Source: an uncultured Bacteroidota bacterium (GTDB lineage Bacteria > Bacteroidota > Bacteroidia > Bacteroidales > WCHB1-69). From it: a DNA stretch of 53,053 nt. The notes beneath the pieces are model-generated. The model made no database searches. It saw only the letters and a program-made list of their open reading frames with translations, and was not told the DNA's origin. Location: assembly GCA_902774175.1 (NCBI GenBank), contig CACYHG010000009.1:1-53053 (forward strand), written 5' to 3'. The translations under genes and the position numbers were made by a program. Shown here piece by piece: positions 1-8,400 of this stretch. Within the stretch, counting starts at the first letter, position 1. Every line of letters begins with the position of its first letter.

Positions 1-1
1 G

Positions 2-187
2 GATGCGGAGGTTGCTCTGACGATAATGGGTGTGAACGGCCAGCTGCTGCATCGCGAAATTGTCGCCGCCACGGCTGGTGCGAACCGCGTGACGCTGCAA
101 ACCGGAACACTGCCGTCTGGGCTGTATTATTACGGTGTTGAATACAAAGGGCAACAGATTGTTAGGAAAATGAATGTTGTCCGGTAA
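2..187 (+). CDS. C-terminal end of a T9SS-sorted secreted protein (5' partial)
   Basis: The reading frame is open from the left edge and ends in TAA at 185-187, giving the last 61 residues of a larger protein. The peptide has the pattern of a type A sorting domain: a beta-rich stretch with 'GVNGQLL', then 'LPSGLYYYGVEY', then 'QQIVRKMNVVR' at the terminus. In T9SS cargo this domain directs export across the outer membrane and is then usually cleaved off. The passenger part lies outside the window, so its function cannot be given. The gene is followed by a palindrome and a terminator hairpin. Confidence 0.75.
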   Translation, partial: DAEVALTIMGVNGQLLHREIVAATAGANRVTLQTGTLPSGLYYYGVEYKGQQIVRKMNVVR

Positions 188-195
188 TGACGATG

Positions 196-231
196 TTTTG
201 TAGAGACGGTGCATGCACCGTCTCTACAAAA
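196..231. repeat. Perfect palindrome, copy 1
   Basis: This is a 36-base perfect palindrome centred on GCATGC at 211-216, with arm core GTAGAGACGGTGCA. The same palindrome recurs at 1285-1322. As RNA it would fold into a long hairpin with no real loop. It resembles the dispersed hairpin repeats seen in many bacterial genomes; that comparison is from memory. Confidence 0.85.
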
Positions 232-234
232 AAA

Positions 235-265
235 ACAGGTTGCCCGAAGGCAGCCTGTTTTTTTT
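235..265. terminator. Rho-independent terminator, copy 1 (probably bidirectional)
   Basis: A stem of 10 base pairs (235-244 with 249-258, one G-T wobble) closes a CGAA loop and is followed by seven T. A run of A precedes it, so it could also end leftward transcripts. It lies between the T9SS cargo gene and the convergent BRO-N gene. Confidence 0.8.
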
Positions 266-342
266 GGTTTTTTATAACCATATATGACCTGTTTAAAAGC
301 GTCGGCTACCGTTTTTTCTGATTGGCGGTATTTTTCCCGAAA

Positions 343-1203
343 TCACTCCTCCCCTTCGGGCAGCACCTTGGCATCGGCATCCTCAATTGGTGCAAGATAA
401 TCAGAGGCTTTGGAAGGGGAAATGACACTTCGGCCAAGCTGCTTTTCCAATTGCACACGCGCCACTTTCGCCACATCACCGCCATCCTGCGCGGTGCGCT
501 TGCTGGCTTCAAAACCTTTGGGGTTACGCTGGCGTGACAACTCGCGTGTGGAGGCTTCAGCCAATGTATTGAGTGCCACCTCAACACTGGTCATGTTGTC
601 GCGCAAATTCTCTTTGATCAGCCCCTTGAACTGCTTATACTGTTTGGTGCTCATACCACTCCAGGCCTTGGTGAGGATGTTGGTGAGGACGGCAAACTCC
701 TGCTGCCCCTTGACACCGACACGCTCCCATTCGTCAGTGAGCGCCTTGCGCGTCATGATGGACTTCATGCGTTCGATAATCCATTGCTCGCTGTAACCCT
801 GACGACGGTAGTCCTCAACAGCCATCTGAAACGTCAGTTCAGGATCAATCATCTGGTCAATGCGTTGGCTGCCCACCTTGGCAAGCCACTGTTTCAACGG
901 CTCTGCCTTCTTCGAGGGAATGGACTGGATGATACGTAAAACACCCTCCATATTGGCTGCTTGGGTGTTGTAAAACTTTCCATCAGAAGCTTTCATACGA
1001 GTAGGGGTACAAATTGTACCCCACCTGGAATCAAGTTCCGGATCACGGCTACGCATCCTCTTTATATACTGTTTGACATCTGTGCTATCGGTGAGCACCT
1101 GCACAATATCCGCCACAGAGAAGAAATATTCCTCCTTTTCCTCGTCCCACACCATGCGGACATTTACGCCATCAAAGGCCTGAATAAGTGATTCATTAGA
1201 CAT
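343..1203 (-). CDS. BRO-N domain protein, DinD-like
   Basis: This 286-residue protein has an N-terminal BRO-N (phage antirepressor-type DNA-binding) region. The segment 'VRMVWDEEKEEYFFSVADIVQVLTDS' and the following 'VKQYIKRM' match that fold. The C-terminal half, with 'FAVLTNILTKAW' and a tail of the 'VARVQLEKQLG' type, resembles the E. coli DNA-damage-inducible protein DinD in layout. BRO-N proteins act as DNA-binding regulators, often of phage origin; the target here is unknown. I chose the ATG at 1201-1203, because the frame runs on upstream to 1383 through the second palindrome and that extension reads like translated repeat. The gene stands alone, has no phage neighbours, and is bracketed by two copies of the same palindrome-terminator unit. 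It could be a domesticated phage gene or a cargo gene of a small mobile unit. Confidence 0.75.
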   Translation of the reverse strand: MSNESLIQAFDGVNVRMVWDEEKEEYFFSVADIVQVLTDSTDVKQYIKRMRSRDPELDSRWGTICTPTRMKASDGKFYNTQAANMEGVLRIIQSIPSKKAEPLKQWLAKVGSQRIDQMIDPELTFQMAVEDYRRQGYSEQWIIERMKSIMTRKALTDEWERVGVKGQQEFAVLTNILTKAWSGMSTKQYKQFKGLIKENLRDNMTSVEVALNTLAEASTRELSRQRNPKGFEASKRTAQDGGDVAKVARVQLEKQLGRSVISPSKASDYLAPIEDADAKVLPEGEE

Positions 1204-1284
1204 AAAATCAAATTTTAATGATACATTTTTTTCTTTTAATTGAAAACGGGGGGTCAATGGTAATATTGCATACATCTGAAAATA

Positions 1285-1322
1285 TTTTTGTAGAGACGGT
1301 GCATGCACCGTCTCTACAAAAA
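1285..1322. repeat. Perfect palindrome, copy 2
   Basis: This is a 38-base perfect palindrome centred on GCATGC at 1301-1306, identical in its core to the copy at 196-231 and in the same orientation relative to its trailing terminator. It lies between the start of the BRO-N gene and leuS. Confidence 0.85.
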
Positions 1323-1324
1323 AA

Positions 1325-1355
1325 ACAGGCCGCCCGAAGGCGGCCTGTTTTTTTT
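1325..1355. terminator. Rho-independent terminator, copy 2
   Basis: A perfect 10-base-pair stem (1325-1334 with 1339-1348) has a CGAA loop and seven T. It is the same hairpin as at 235-265, but the two variant stem positions here make full Watson-Crick pairs. No plus-strand gene ends just before it, so it looks like part of the repeat unit rather than a terminator serving a gene. It also sits only 76 bases upstream of leuS. Confidence 0.7.
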
Positions 1356-1431
1356 CTGCCCTTTCCCTGCCATCTGTATCCATTTTTTTTGGAAATTTGT
1401 ATCTTTCGCTGAAAAATAAAAGGATATTCGC

Positions 1432-4215
1432 ATGGAATACAATTTCAATGAGATAGAAAAGAAATGGCAGCGGTTTTGGGCCGAAAACAGGACATTTGGG
1501 GCCGAAAACCGGTCATCGAAACCGAAATACTACATTCTGGACATGTTCCCCTACCCGTCTGGGGCGGGACTGCATGTGGGACATCCGCTCGGCTACATTG
1601 CGAGCGACATCTATGCGAGATACAAGCGTTTGAAGGGATTCAACGTGCTGCATCCCATGGGCTACGACGCCTATGGGCTTCCGGCGGAGCAGTACGCCAT
1701 CCAGACCGGCCAGCATCCCGCAAAGACCACGGAGCAGAACATTAACCGCTACCGCGAGCAGCTGGACAAACTGGGGCTCTCATTTGACTGGGACCGCGAG
1801 GTGCGCACCTGCGACCCCCGCTACTACAAATGGACCCAATGGACCTTCATCCAGCTCTTCAAGCACTATTACGACAACAACGCACAAAAGGCGATGCCCA
1901 TCAGTAAATTGGTTGAAAGCTTTGAAAAAGAGGGGAATGCTAATGTGAACGCCGCCTGCGACGAGAAAACGCCGCAGTTCACCGCAGCAGAATGGAGCAA
2001 CTTCTCCGAAAAGGAACGGCAGGAGATTCTGATGCACTACCGCATCGCCTACCTCTCCGACAGCATGGTGAACTGGTGCGCCGGACTGGGAACCGTATTG
2101 GCCAACGACGAGGTGGTCAACGGGGTTTCGGTGCGTGGCGGATATCCGGTGGAACGGAAGCTGATGCGGCAATGGTCGCTGCGTGTGACCGCCTACGCCG
2201 AGCGGCTGCTGAAAGGGTTGGACGAGGTGGAATGGTCCGAGTCGCTGAAGGAGATCCAGCGCAACTGGATCGGACGCAGCGAAGGCGCCTCCGTCTTTTT
2301 CCCGATTGAGGGAGACAACCGTTCGTTTGAAATTTTCACCACCCGTCCCGACACCATTTTCGGGGTCACCTTCATGGTGCTATGCCCGGAACATGAAATG
2401 ATAGCTGAAATCACCACGCCGGAACAGAAGTCCGAAGTGGAGGCATACGTCACCTGGGCCAAAAACCGCAGCGAGCGCGAGCGGCAGGCGGAGGTGAAAA
2501 AGGTGAGCGGAGTCTTCACCGGCGCCTTTGCCGTAAATCCGCTGACCAAAGAGCGCATCCCTATTTGGGTTTCCGACTATGTGCTGGCCGGTTACGGCAC
2601 AGGAGCCATCATGGCGGTGCCGGCACACGACAGCCGTGACTTCGCATTTGCACGGCATTTCAACCTTCCGATTATTCAGGTGGTGGTGCCTGACGGCGAA
2701 CAGCCGGAGGACACGGACAGCTGGAGCGAATCAAAGGACAGCAAGTCCGGCACCTGCATCAATTCGGACTTCATTGACGGGATGCCGGTCAAAAAGGCGA
2801 TCACCGCCGTTATCGACCGGTTAGTGGAGATGGGCATCGGACAGCGCAAGATAAACTATCGGCTGCGCGACGCCATCTTCAGCCGCCAGCGGTACTGGGG
2901 CGAACCGTTCCCCGTCTACTACAAGGACGGCATCCCCTACATCATGGATGAGAGCGAGCTCCCGCTCATGCTGCCGGAGGTGGAGTCATACCTGCCGACC
3001 TCCACGGGCGAGCCTCCCCTGGCCCGCGCCAAAAACTGGACCTATAAAGGCTGCCCCATCGACTACAACACCATGCCCGGCTTCGCAGGATCCAACGGCT
3101 ACTACCTGCGCTACATGGACCCGCACAACGACAAGGAATACTTTTCAGCGGAGGCTGCCGGTTACTGGCAGTGCGTTGACCTTTACGTGGGCGGCATCGA
3201 ACATGCCACCGGTCACCTGCTCTATTCCCGGTTCTGGAACAAATTCCTCCATGACATCGGCAAGTCCTGTGTGGAGGAGCCTTTCCGCCGGTTGGTGAAC
3301 CAGGGCATGATCCAGGGACGCTCCAACTTTGTCTACCGCATCAAGGGAAGCAACAAATATGTCTCGCTGCACCTGAAGGATAATTACGAGACCGACCCCA
3401 TCCATGTGGACATCAACATTGTGGACAACGATGTGCTGGATCTGGAGAAATTCCGCCAGTGGCGCCCCGAGTTCGCAGATGCCGAGTTCATACTGGAGGA
3501 TGGGAAATACATCTGCGGATATGAGATAGAAAAGATGTCCAAATCGATGTTCAATGTGCAGAATCCGGACGACATTGTGGAAAAGTACGGTGCGGACACG
3601 CTGCGCATGTACGAGATGTTCCTCGGCCCCATCGAGCAGTCCAAGCCATGGGACACCAAAGGCATCGAAGGGGTGTCGCGCTTCCTGAAGAAATGCTGGA
3701 AACTCTACCACAACACCGACAACAATTTCTGCGTCAGCGATGAGGAGCCGACCGCCGAAGAGCTGAAAATCCTGCATCGCACCATCAAAAAGGTGAGCGA
3801 GGATATTGAAAAGATGGCCTACAACACATCGGTCAGCACCTTCATGATTTGTGTGAACGAACTTACCGACCTGAAATGCGGCAAACGGAAAATCTTGGAA
3901 CCGCTCTGCATACTGCTGTCTCCATTCGCCCCGCACATCTGCGAGGAGCTGTGGCAGCTTCTCGGCCATACGGAGAGCGTAACCTTCGCCACATTCCCCA
4001 CATGGGATGAGAAATATCTTGCGGAGAACAACTGCAACTATGCGGTCTCCTTCAACGGGAAGACCCGCTTTGTGGTGTCGCTGCCCTCCGACATGCCCAA
4101 GGAGGAGGTGGAGCGGCAGGTGCTGCAGATGCCGGATACGCAGAAATGGCTGCAGGGCAACACACCCAAAAAGGTGATTGTGGTGCCACGTAAAATTGTC
4201 AATATTGTAATTTAA
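1432..4215 (+). CDS. leuS: Leucyl-tRNA synthetase
   Basis: LeuRS charges tRNA-Leu with leucine in the cytoplasm. The 927-residue class I synthetase has the HIGH-type motif HVGH at residues 48-51 and KMSKS at 701-705. The CP1 editing domain is present, with the '[12 protein letters not shown]' threonine-rich motif. An insertion around residues 155-195 ('[12 protein letters not shown]' region) is of the sort I know from Bacteroidetes LeuRS. The ATG at 1432 follows AAAGGATATTCGC, which has a weak Shine-Dalgarno-like element. A near-match to the -7 box (TATCTTTC at 1400-1407, one mismatch) lies just after the palindromic repeat. The gene appears intact. A DPP7-type peptidase gene follows after a 30-base gap and may be cotranscribed. 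Confidence 0.98.
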   Translation: MEYNFNEIEKKWQRFWAENRTFGAENRSSKPKYYILDMFPYPSGAGLHVGHPLGYIASDIYARYKRLKGFNVLHPMGYDAYGLPAEQYAIQTGQHPAKTTEQNINRYREQLDKLGLSFDWDREVRTCDPRYYKWTQWTFIQLFKHYYDNNAQKAMPISKLVESFEKEGNANVNAACDEKTPQFTAAEWSNFSEKERQEILMHYRIAYLSDSMVNWCAGLGTVLANDEVVNGVSVRGGYPVERKLMRQWSLRVTAYAERLLKGLDEVEWSESLKEIQRNWIGRSEGASVFFPIEGDNRSFEIFTTRPDTIFGVTFMVLCPEHEMIAEITTPEQKSEVEAYVTWAKNRSERERQAEVKKVSGVFTGAFAVNPLTKERIPIWVSDYVLAGYGTGAIMAVPAHDSRDFAFARHFNLPIIQVVVPDGEQPEDTDSWSESKDSKSGTCINSDFIDGMPVKKAITAVIDRLVEMGIGQRKINYRLRDAIFSRQRYWGEPFPVYYKDGIPYIMDESELPLMLPEVESYLPTSTGEPPLARAKNWTYKGCPIDYNTMPGFAGSNGYYLRYMDPHNDKEYFSAEAAGYWQCVDLYVGGIEHATGHLLYSRFWNKFLHDIGKSCVEEPFRRLVNQGMIQGRSNFVYRIKGSNKYVSLHLKDNYETDPIHVDINIVDNDVLDLEKFRQWRPEFADAEFILEDGKYICGYEIEKMSKSMFNVQNPDDIVEKYGADTLRMYEMFLGPIEQSKPWDTKGIEGVSRFLKKCWKLYHNTDNNFCVSDEEPTAEELKILHRTIKKVSEDIEKMAYNTSVSTFMICVNELTDLKCGKRKILEPLCILLSPFAPHICEELWQLLGHTESVTFATFPTWDEKYLAENNCNYAVSFNGKTRFVVSLPSDMPKEEVERQVLQMPDTQKWLQGNTPKKVIVVPRKIVNIVI

Positions 4216-4245
4216 TTAACCATTTATAATTTTAAATTAACGCAA

Positions 4246-6408
4246 ATGAAGAAGTTAGCATTAATGATTTTCAGCGTGGCGATGCTGCTTAACGCGGCTG
4301 TCGTCCGGGCGGATGAAGGCATGTGGCTGCTGATGCTCCTTAACAAGAACATGGAGCAGATGCATAAACAGGGTCTAAAACTGACTGCCGAAGACATCTA
4401 CAATGTCAACCACTCCTGCCTTAAGGATGCCATAATCGGCCTTGGCAACGACGGGCAGCCCTTCTGGCACTTCTGCACCGGTGAGATTGTCTCCGGCGAA
4501 GGGCTTGTGTTCACCAACCACCACTGCGGCTACGGCAGCATCCAGGAGCATTCCTCCGTGGAGCATGACTACCTGACCAACGGTTTCTGGGCCTACGACA
4601 AGAGCCAGGAGCTGCCGAACGAGGGCATGACCGCCTCAATACTGGTCCGCATGGAGGATGTGACCAGCCGCGTGCTTGCGGAGGTCAACAACGACATGGG
4701 CGAAGTGGAGCGCACCACCGCCATCAATAAGATCTCAAAGGAGATTTCAGCGGAAGCGGTCAAGGGGACCAACTACAACGCCTACGTTACCGATGTCTTC
4801 AACGGCAACCAGTTCTTCCTGTTTGTCTATATTATTTATAAAGATGTCCGCCTTGTGGGCGCTCCCCCATCATCAATGGGAAAATATGGTGGCGACACCG
4901 ACAACTGGATGTGGCCGCGCCATACCGACGACTTCTCGGTGATGCGCATCTACACCGCCCCCGACGGGACACCCGCATCCTATTCCAAGGAGAACATACC
5001 GTTAAAACCCAAGCACTTCCTTCCTGTCAGCATCAAGGGTATGCAGGACGGTGACTTCGCCATGGTGATGGGATTCCCCGGTACCACAAACCGCTACATC
5101 ACCTCCTACGGACTGGAGGAGACAATGGATGTGACCAACCGCCTGCGCCACGACATCCGTGACGTCAAGCTGAACGTATGGAAGGCCGAGATGGCCGCCG
5201 ACCCCAAGGTCCGCATCCAGTACGCCTCCAAATATGCCTCCTGCGCCAACTACTGGAAATACTCCTTTGAGCAGAACAAGGCCCTGAAGGCGCTGAACAC
5301 CATGGGTGTGAAAAAGCAGATTGAGGCCGACTACCTGAAATGGGCCAACAACAAGGATGCCCGCTACCGTGAGGCGCTGCCAGGCCTGGAGAACGCCTAT
5401 AAGGCCCGCCGCAAATATTCGGAGGCCTTCCAGTACATTTACGAAGGGCTGCTGACTGGCCCGGAGCTGCCGCTGTTCGCATACCAGTGCTCCGGTATCA
5501 AGACCACGCTGGACATCGGTAACAGCGACCAGATCAAAAGTTTGGGCGAAAGGCTGAAAGCCAGGGGCAAGGAATTCTTCAAGGACTACGACAAGGAGAC
5601 CGACCGCAAGACCATGATCGCCCTGTTCGAATATGTCTATAAAAACCTTGACCCCACCTTCCACCCCGATTTCTTCACCACTGTCCAGAAAAAATACAAG
5701 GGCAATTTTGAAAAGTATGTGAACGCCGTGATGAAGAACACCGTCTTTGCCGACCAGGACAAATTCAACGCCTTCTGCGACAATCCCCAAAAGAAAGTAT
5801 TAGACAAGGACATGGGTATGGAGCTCGGTCTGAGCGTCCTCCGCATCTACCGCGATGTGTTGCAGTCCCGTCAGGATGCAGGCAAGGACATTGCCAGGAA
5901 CAACCGCCTCTTTGTGGACGGCCTGCTGCAGATGAACCCGGGCAAGCTCTTCGCACCGGATGCCAACTCCACCATCCGTCTGACCTCCGGCAACGTCAAG
6001 TCCTACATTCCGCGCGATGCCGTCAGCTACAGCTATTACACCACCATCGAGGGTGTGATGGAGAAGGAGGATCCGACCAATCCCGAATTTGAGGTGCCCG
6101 TGCGGCTGAAGGAACTCTACAAAGCCAAAAACTACGGACAGTACGCCAATGAAAAGGGCGAGCTTGTAACCTGCTTCATCACCGACAACGACATCACCGG
6201 CGGCAATTCCGGATCGCCGGTCATCAACGCCAACGGGGAGCTTATAGGCTTAGCCTTTGACGGCAACAGCGAGGCGATGTCCGGTGACATTGACTTTGAG
6301 GAGAACCTGCAGCGCTGCATCTGCGTGGATGTGCGCTACGTGCTTTTCACCATCGATGTGTATGCCGGCGCAACGAATTTGATAAAGGAGATGAAAATTG
6401 TAAAATAA
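4246..6408 (+). CDS. dpp7: S46 family dipeptidyl peptidase, DPP7 type
   Basis: This 720-residue exopeptidase begins with a signal peptide (about residues 1-22, cleaved near 'VRADEGMW'). S46 enzymes release dipeptides from the N termini of oligopeptides in the periplasm. The chymotrypsin-like catalytic regions are visible: His at 92-93 in 'FTNHHCGYG', the Asp-containing 'DNWMWPRHTDDFS', and Ser655 in 'GGNSGSP'. The specificity residue in 'FDGN' is Gly673. In this family Gly marks DPP7 (hydrophobic/aliphatic P1), while Arg marks the acidic-specific DPP11. The residue two after it is Ser, where I remember Trp in typical DPP7 proteins, so the exact preference is uncertain. A terminator hairpin follows at 6429-6468. 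Confidence 0.93.
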   Translation: MKKLALMIFSVAMLLNAAVVRADEGMWLLMLLNKNMEQMHKQGLKLTAEDIYNVNHSCLKDAIIGLGNDGQPFWHFCTGEIVSGEGLVFTNHHCGYGSIQEHSSVEHDYLTNGFWAYDKSQELPNEGMTASILVRMEDVTSRVLAEVNNDMGEVERTTAINKISKEISAEAVKGTNYNAYVTDVFNGNQFFLFVYIIYKDVRLVGAPPSSMGKYGGDTDNWMWPRHTDDFSVMRIYTAPDGTPASYSKENIPLKPKHFLPVSIKGMQDGDFAMVMGFPGTTNRYITSYGLEETMDVTNRLRHDIRDVKLNVWKAEMAADPKVRIQYASKYASCANYWKYSFEQNKALKALNTMGVKKQIEADYLKWANNKDARYREALPGLENAYKARRKYSEAFQYIYEGLLTGPELPLFAYQCSGIKTTLDIGNSDQIKSLGERLKARGKEFFKDYDKETDRKTMIALFEYVYKNLDPTFHPDFFTTVQKKYKGNFEKYVNAVMKNTVFADQDKFNAFCDNPQKKVLDKDMGMELGLSVLRIYRDVLQSRQDAGKDIARNNRLFVDGLLQMNPGKLFAPDANSTIRLTSGNVKSYIPRDAVSYSYYTTIEGVMEKEDPTNPEFEVPVRLKELYKAKNYGQYANEKGELVTCFITDNDITGGNSGSPVINANGELIGLAFDGNSEAMSGDIDFEENLQRCICVDVRYVLFTIDVYAGATNLIKEMKIVK

Positions 6409-6428
6409 ACATCGTACCGACCATTACA

Positions 6429-6468
6429 AAATGTAGGGTTGCCATAATGACAACCCTACATTTTTTTT
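6429..6468. terminator. Terminator between convergent genes
   Basis: A 13-base-pair stem (6429-6441 with 6451-6463) has a 9-base loop and ends in a run of T overlapping the stem end. The stem starts with AAA, so it can serve both the DPP7 gene and the esterase gene that converges on it. Confidence 0.85.
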
Positions 6469-6494
6469 ATAACCCGCGGATTGGGAATGCCGCA

Positions 6495-7526
6495 TCACCG
6501 TACCCGCAGACGCTGCCCGATCTGCAGCAGCGTGGTTTTCTTAATACGGTTCAGCCTGCAAAGCGCGGCGACCGAGGTATGATATTTACGGGCAATGGCA
6601 CCGAGCGTATCGCCCTTGCGGACCGTATGATATACCGCCGCGGCCTGCGGTTGCGGATCCGCCGCACGGACAACACTGTCGGCATCCCCCGCACCCTGGA
6701 CGGACGAATCCCGCTCCTGCCGGTAGTTCCGCACAACCAATTTGTTGGCCGAACGGTCAATATTCCTATAAGCCTTGTCAAGCTCCGCCATGCCGATTGT
6801 CACCTGCCGGTTTACGCAACGGCCCGAATCGGCCAGCGAATGGGCGAAAAGCCACTGGTAGGTCTCCGGAATATAGAAGGCCTTGGCAAGGTGGGCATGC
6901 CCCGCCCCCTTCAGACGTGTGAAAAGCAGCCTTGAGGTGTCCCCGCAAGCAACCATCGCATTCACCACCTTGAGCGACTGGCTGATGCCGACAGCGCGGT
7001 CCGCAGTGCCGTGCATAATCCAAAACGGCACGCGGGTGAGGCCGCAATAGTCCGTCAGCCAGCCGCCGCCGCATAACGCCATGGCCGCCGCCACCTTGTC
7101 CGGATAGCTGCCGACAAAATTCACAGTGCCGTATCCGCCCAAACTCATGCCTATGACATAAAGCCGGTTGCTGTCGCCCGGATAGTGTTCCATCGCCCAT
7201 TGCAGCGTGTGCCAGACCTTTTCAGCGTTCCATGGGCCGCCGGGATTCTGCGGTGCGACTATGACGGCATCTATCTGCCTGCCCATCGCCTGCGCATGCA
7301 GCGGGCCGTACCTGCGCACACGCTCCAAATCACGGCCACACAAACTGTTGCCATGCAAAAACAGAATTATTGGCTTTGCCGCATACGACGAATCGTAGTC
7401 CGGCGGTGTGGAGACCCAGAACGAATAGCCGTCAGGCACCACATTCCGGTGCGCAACCAGCGTCTGGGAAAAACCGCATTGCAGGCAGATGCCGCAAAAA
7501 AACAAAAAAGAAAGTAACCTCCGCAT
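6495..7526 (-). CDS. Secreted alpha/beta-hydrolase (esterase-like) with C-terminal LysM domain
   Basis: The 343-residue protein has a signal peptide (residues 1-20, 'LLSFLFFCGICLQCGFSQ'). Next comes an alpha/beta-hydrolase of the PHB-depolymerase/esterase D type: oxyanion region 'LFLHGNS', nucleophile Ser128 in 'GMSLGGYG', an Asp in 'MHGTADRAV' and a His in 'GAGHAHLA'. The last 45 residues form a LysM domain ('YHTVRKGDTLGAIARKYHTS...'), which binds peptidoglycan or chitin-like glycans. A cell-wall-anchored esterase, perhaps acting on acetylated or feruloylated glycans or peptidoglycan, is an inference. I chose the ATG at 7524-7526, which directly precedes the hydrophobic signal and starts one base after the ispH stop. 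An in-frame ATG at 7553 lies inside ispH. It is the last gene of the ftsY-ispH unit. Confidence 0.85.
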   Translation of the reverse strand: MRRLLSFLFFCGICLQCGFSQTLVAHRNVVPDGYSFWVSTPPDYDSSYAAKPIILFLHGNSLCGRDLERVRRYGPLHAQAMGRQIDAVIVAPQNPGGPWNAEKVWHTLQWAMEHYPGDSNRLYVIGMSLGGYGTVNFVGSYPDKVAAAMALCGGGWLTDYCGLTRVPFWIMHGTADRAVGISQSLKVVNAMVACGDTSRLLFTRLKGAGHAHLAKAFYIPETYQWLFAHSLADSGRCVNRQVTIGMAELDKAYRNIDRSANKLVVRNYRQERDSSVQGAGDADSVVRAADPQPQAAAVYHTVRKGDTLGAIARKYHTSVAALCRLNRIKKTTLLQIGQRLRVR

Positions 7527-7527
7527 C

Positions 7528-8400
7528 CTAAAACTGTTTTGAGCGGAGCACATCGGCCACCTCCTGCATCAGCCACATCGGGGTGGAGGTGGCGCCGCAT
7601 ATTCCGACCGAATCATCCGGAGCGAACGGGATGTCGTCCAACTGCTGGAGGCGGGAGACAAACCAGGACTGCGGGTTAATCCGACGGCAGAGGTCGAAAA
7701 GGTACAGCCCGTTCGAGCTTTTTTCACCGGAAACAAATATAACCTTGTCATACTGGACGGCAAACTCCTGTATCTGCCGTGCGCGGTTGGCCACACGTCG
7801 GCAGATTGTGTCGTGGCATTCAAAGAGCGCCTCACCGCCGCCATTACGGTAGCGCCGCCGCATCTCCGCAATGATTTTGCCGTATTCCTCCACACTTTGC
7901 GTTGTCTGGGAGTATAGCACCGACGTCCGTGTGAAATCCACCTGATCCAGATCGCCGATGGAGGAGACCACAATCCCCTCCTGGTTTGTCTGTCCCAGCA
8001 GCCCCACAACCTCCGCATGGCCCTTTTTTCCGTAAATGACAATCTGCCCGCCAATCCGCTTCATCTGCAGATAGCTTGCGGCAATGTCCCGCTGCAGTTT
8101 CAGCACCACCTGGCAGGTGGCGTCAATCAGTTCGATGCGGTTACGCGCGGCAACGGCATAGGTCTTCGGCGGTTCGCCGTGCGCACGTATCAGCACCCGC
8201 GAATCATTCAGACGGTTGAACTCATCCTCGTTTATTATCTGCAAACCCTTGTTCTCAAGGCGGCGCACCTCCTCATTGTTGTGCACAATGTCGCCCAGAC
8301 AGAAAAGGTGCCCCTCCTCACGCAAAGCCTTCTCCGCCGCCTCGATGGCATGCACCACACCGAAGCAGAAGCCGGAATCCTTATCAATGGTAACCTGCAT
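7528..8400 (-). CDS. ispH: 4-hydroxy-3-methylbut-2-enyl diphosphate reductase (LytB)
   Basis: IspH catalyses the last step of the non-mevalonate isoprenoid pathway, turning HMBPP into IPP and DMAPP with a [4Fe-4S] cluster. The 290-residue protein keeps the three cluster cysteines, Cys12 ('GFCFGV'), Cys96 ('DATCQVV') and Cys200 ('HDTICRR'). It also keeps substrate-binding histidines at about 40, 74 and 128. Its ATG (8398-8400) shares one base with the ftsY stop (TAATG arrangement), so translation is probably coupled to ftsY. The downstream esterase starts one base after its stop. Confidence 0.97.
   Translation of the reverse strand: MQVTIDKDSGFCFGVVHAIEAAEKALREEGHLFCLGDIVHNNEEVRRLENKGLQIINEDEFNRLNDSRVLIRAHGEPPKTYAVAARNRIELIDATCQVVLKLQRDIAASYLQMKRIGGQIVIYGKKGHAEVVGLLGQTNQEGIVVSSIGDLDQVDFTRTSVLYSQTTQSVEEYGKIIAEMRRRYRNGGGEALFECHDTICRRVANRARQIQEFAVQYDKVIFVSGEKSSNGLYLFDLCRRINPQSWFVSRLQQLDDIPFAPDDSVGICGATSTPMWLMQEVADVLRSKQF

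Noticed and set aside
1204..1383. N-terminal extension of the BRO-N gene running through the palindrome
   Set aside because: The extra 60 residues are mostly translated repeat and terminator sequence. The ATG at 1201-1203 directly precedes the conserved domain.
3145..3969. Long open frame on the minus strand inside leuS (274 codons)
   Set aside because: It is fully contained in leuS, shows no recognisable domain, and reflects the biased third codon positions of a GC-rich gene.
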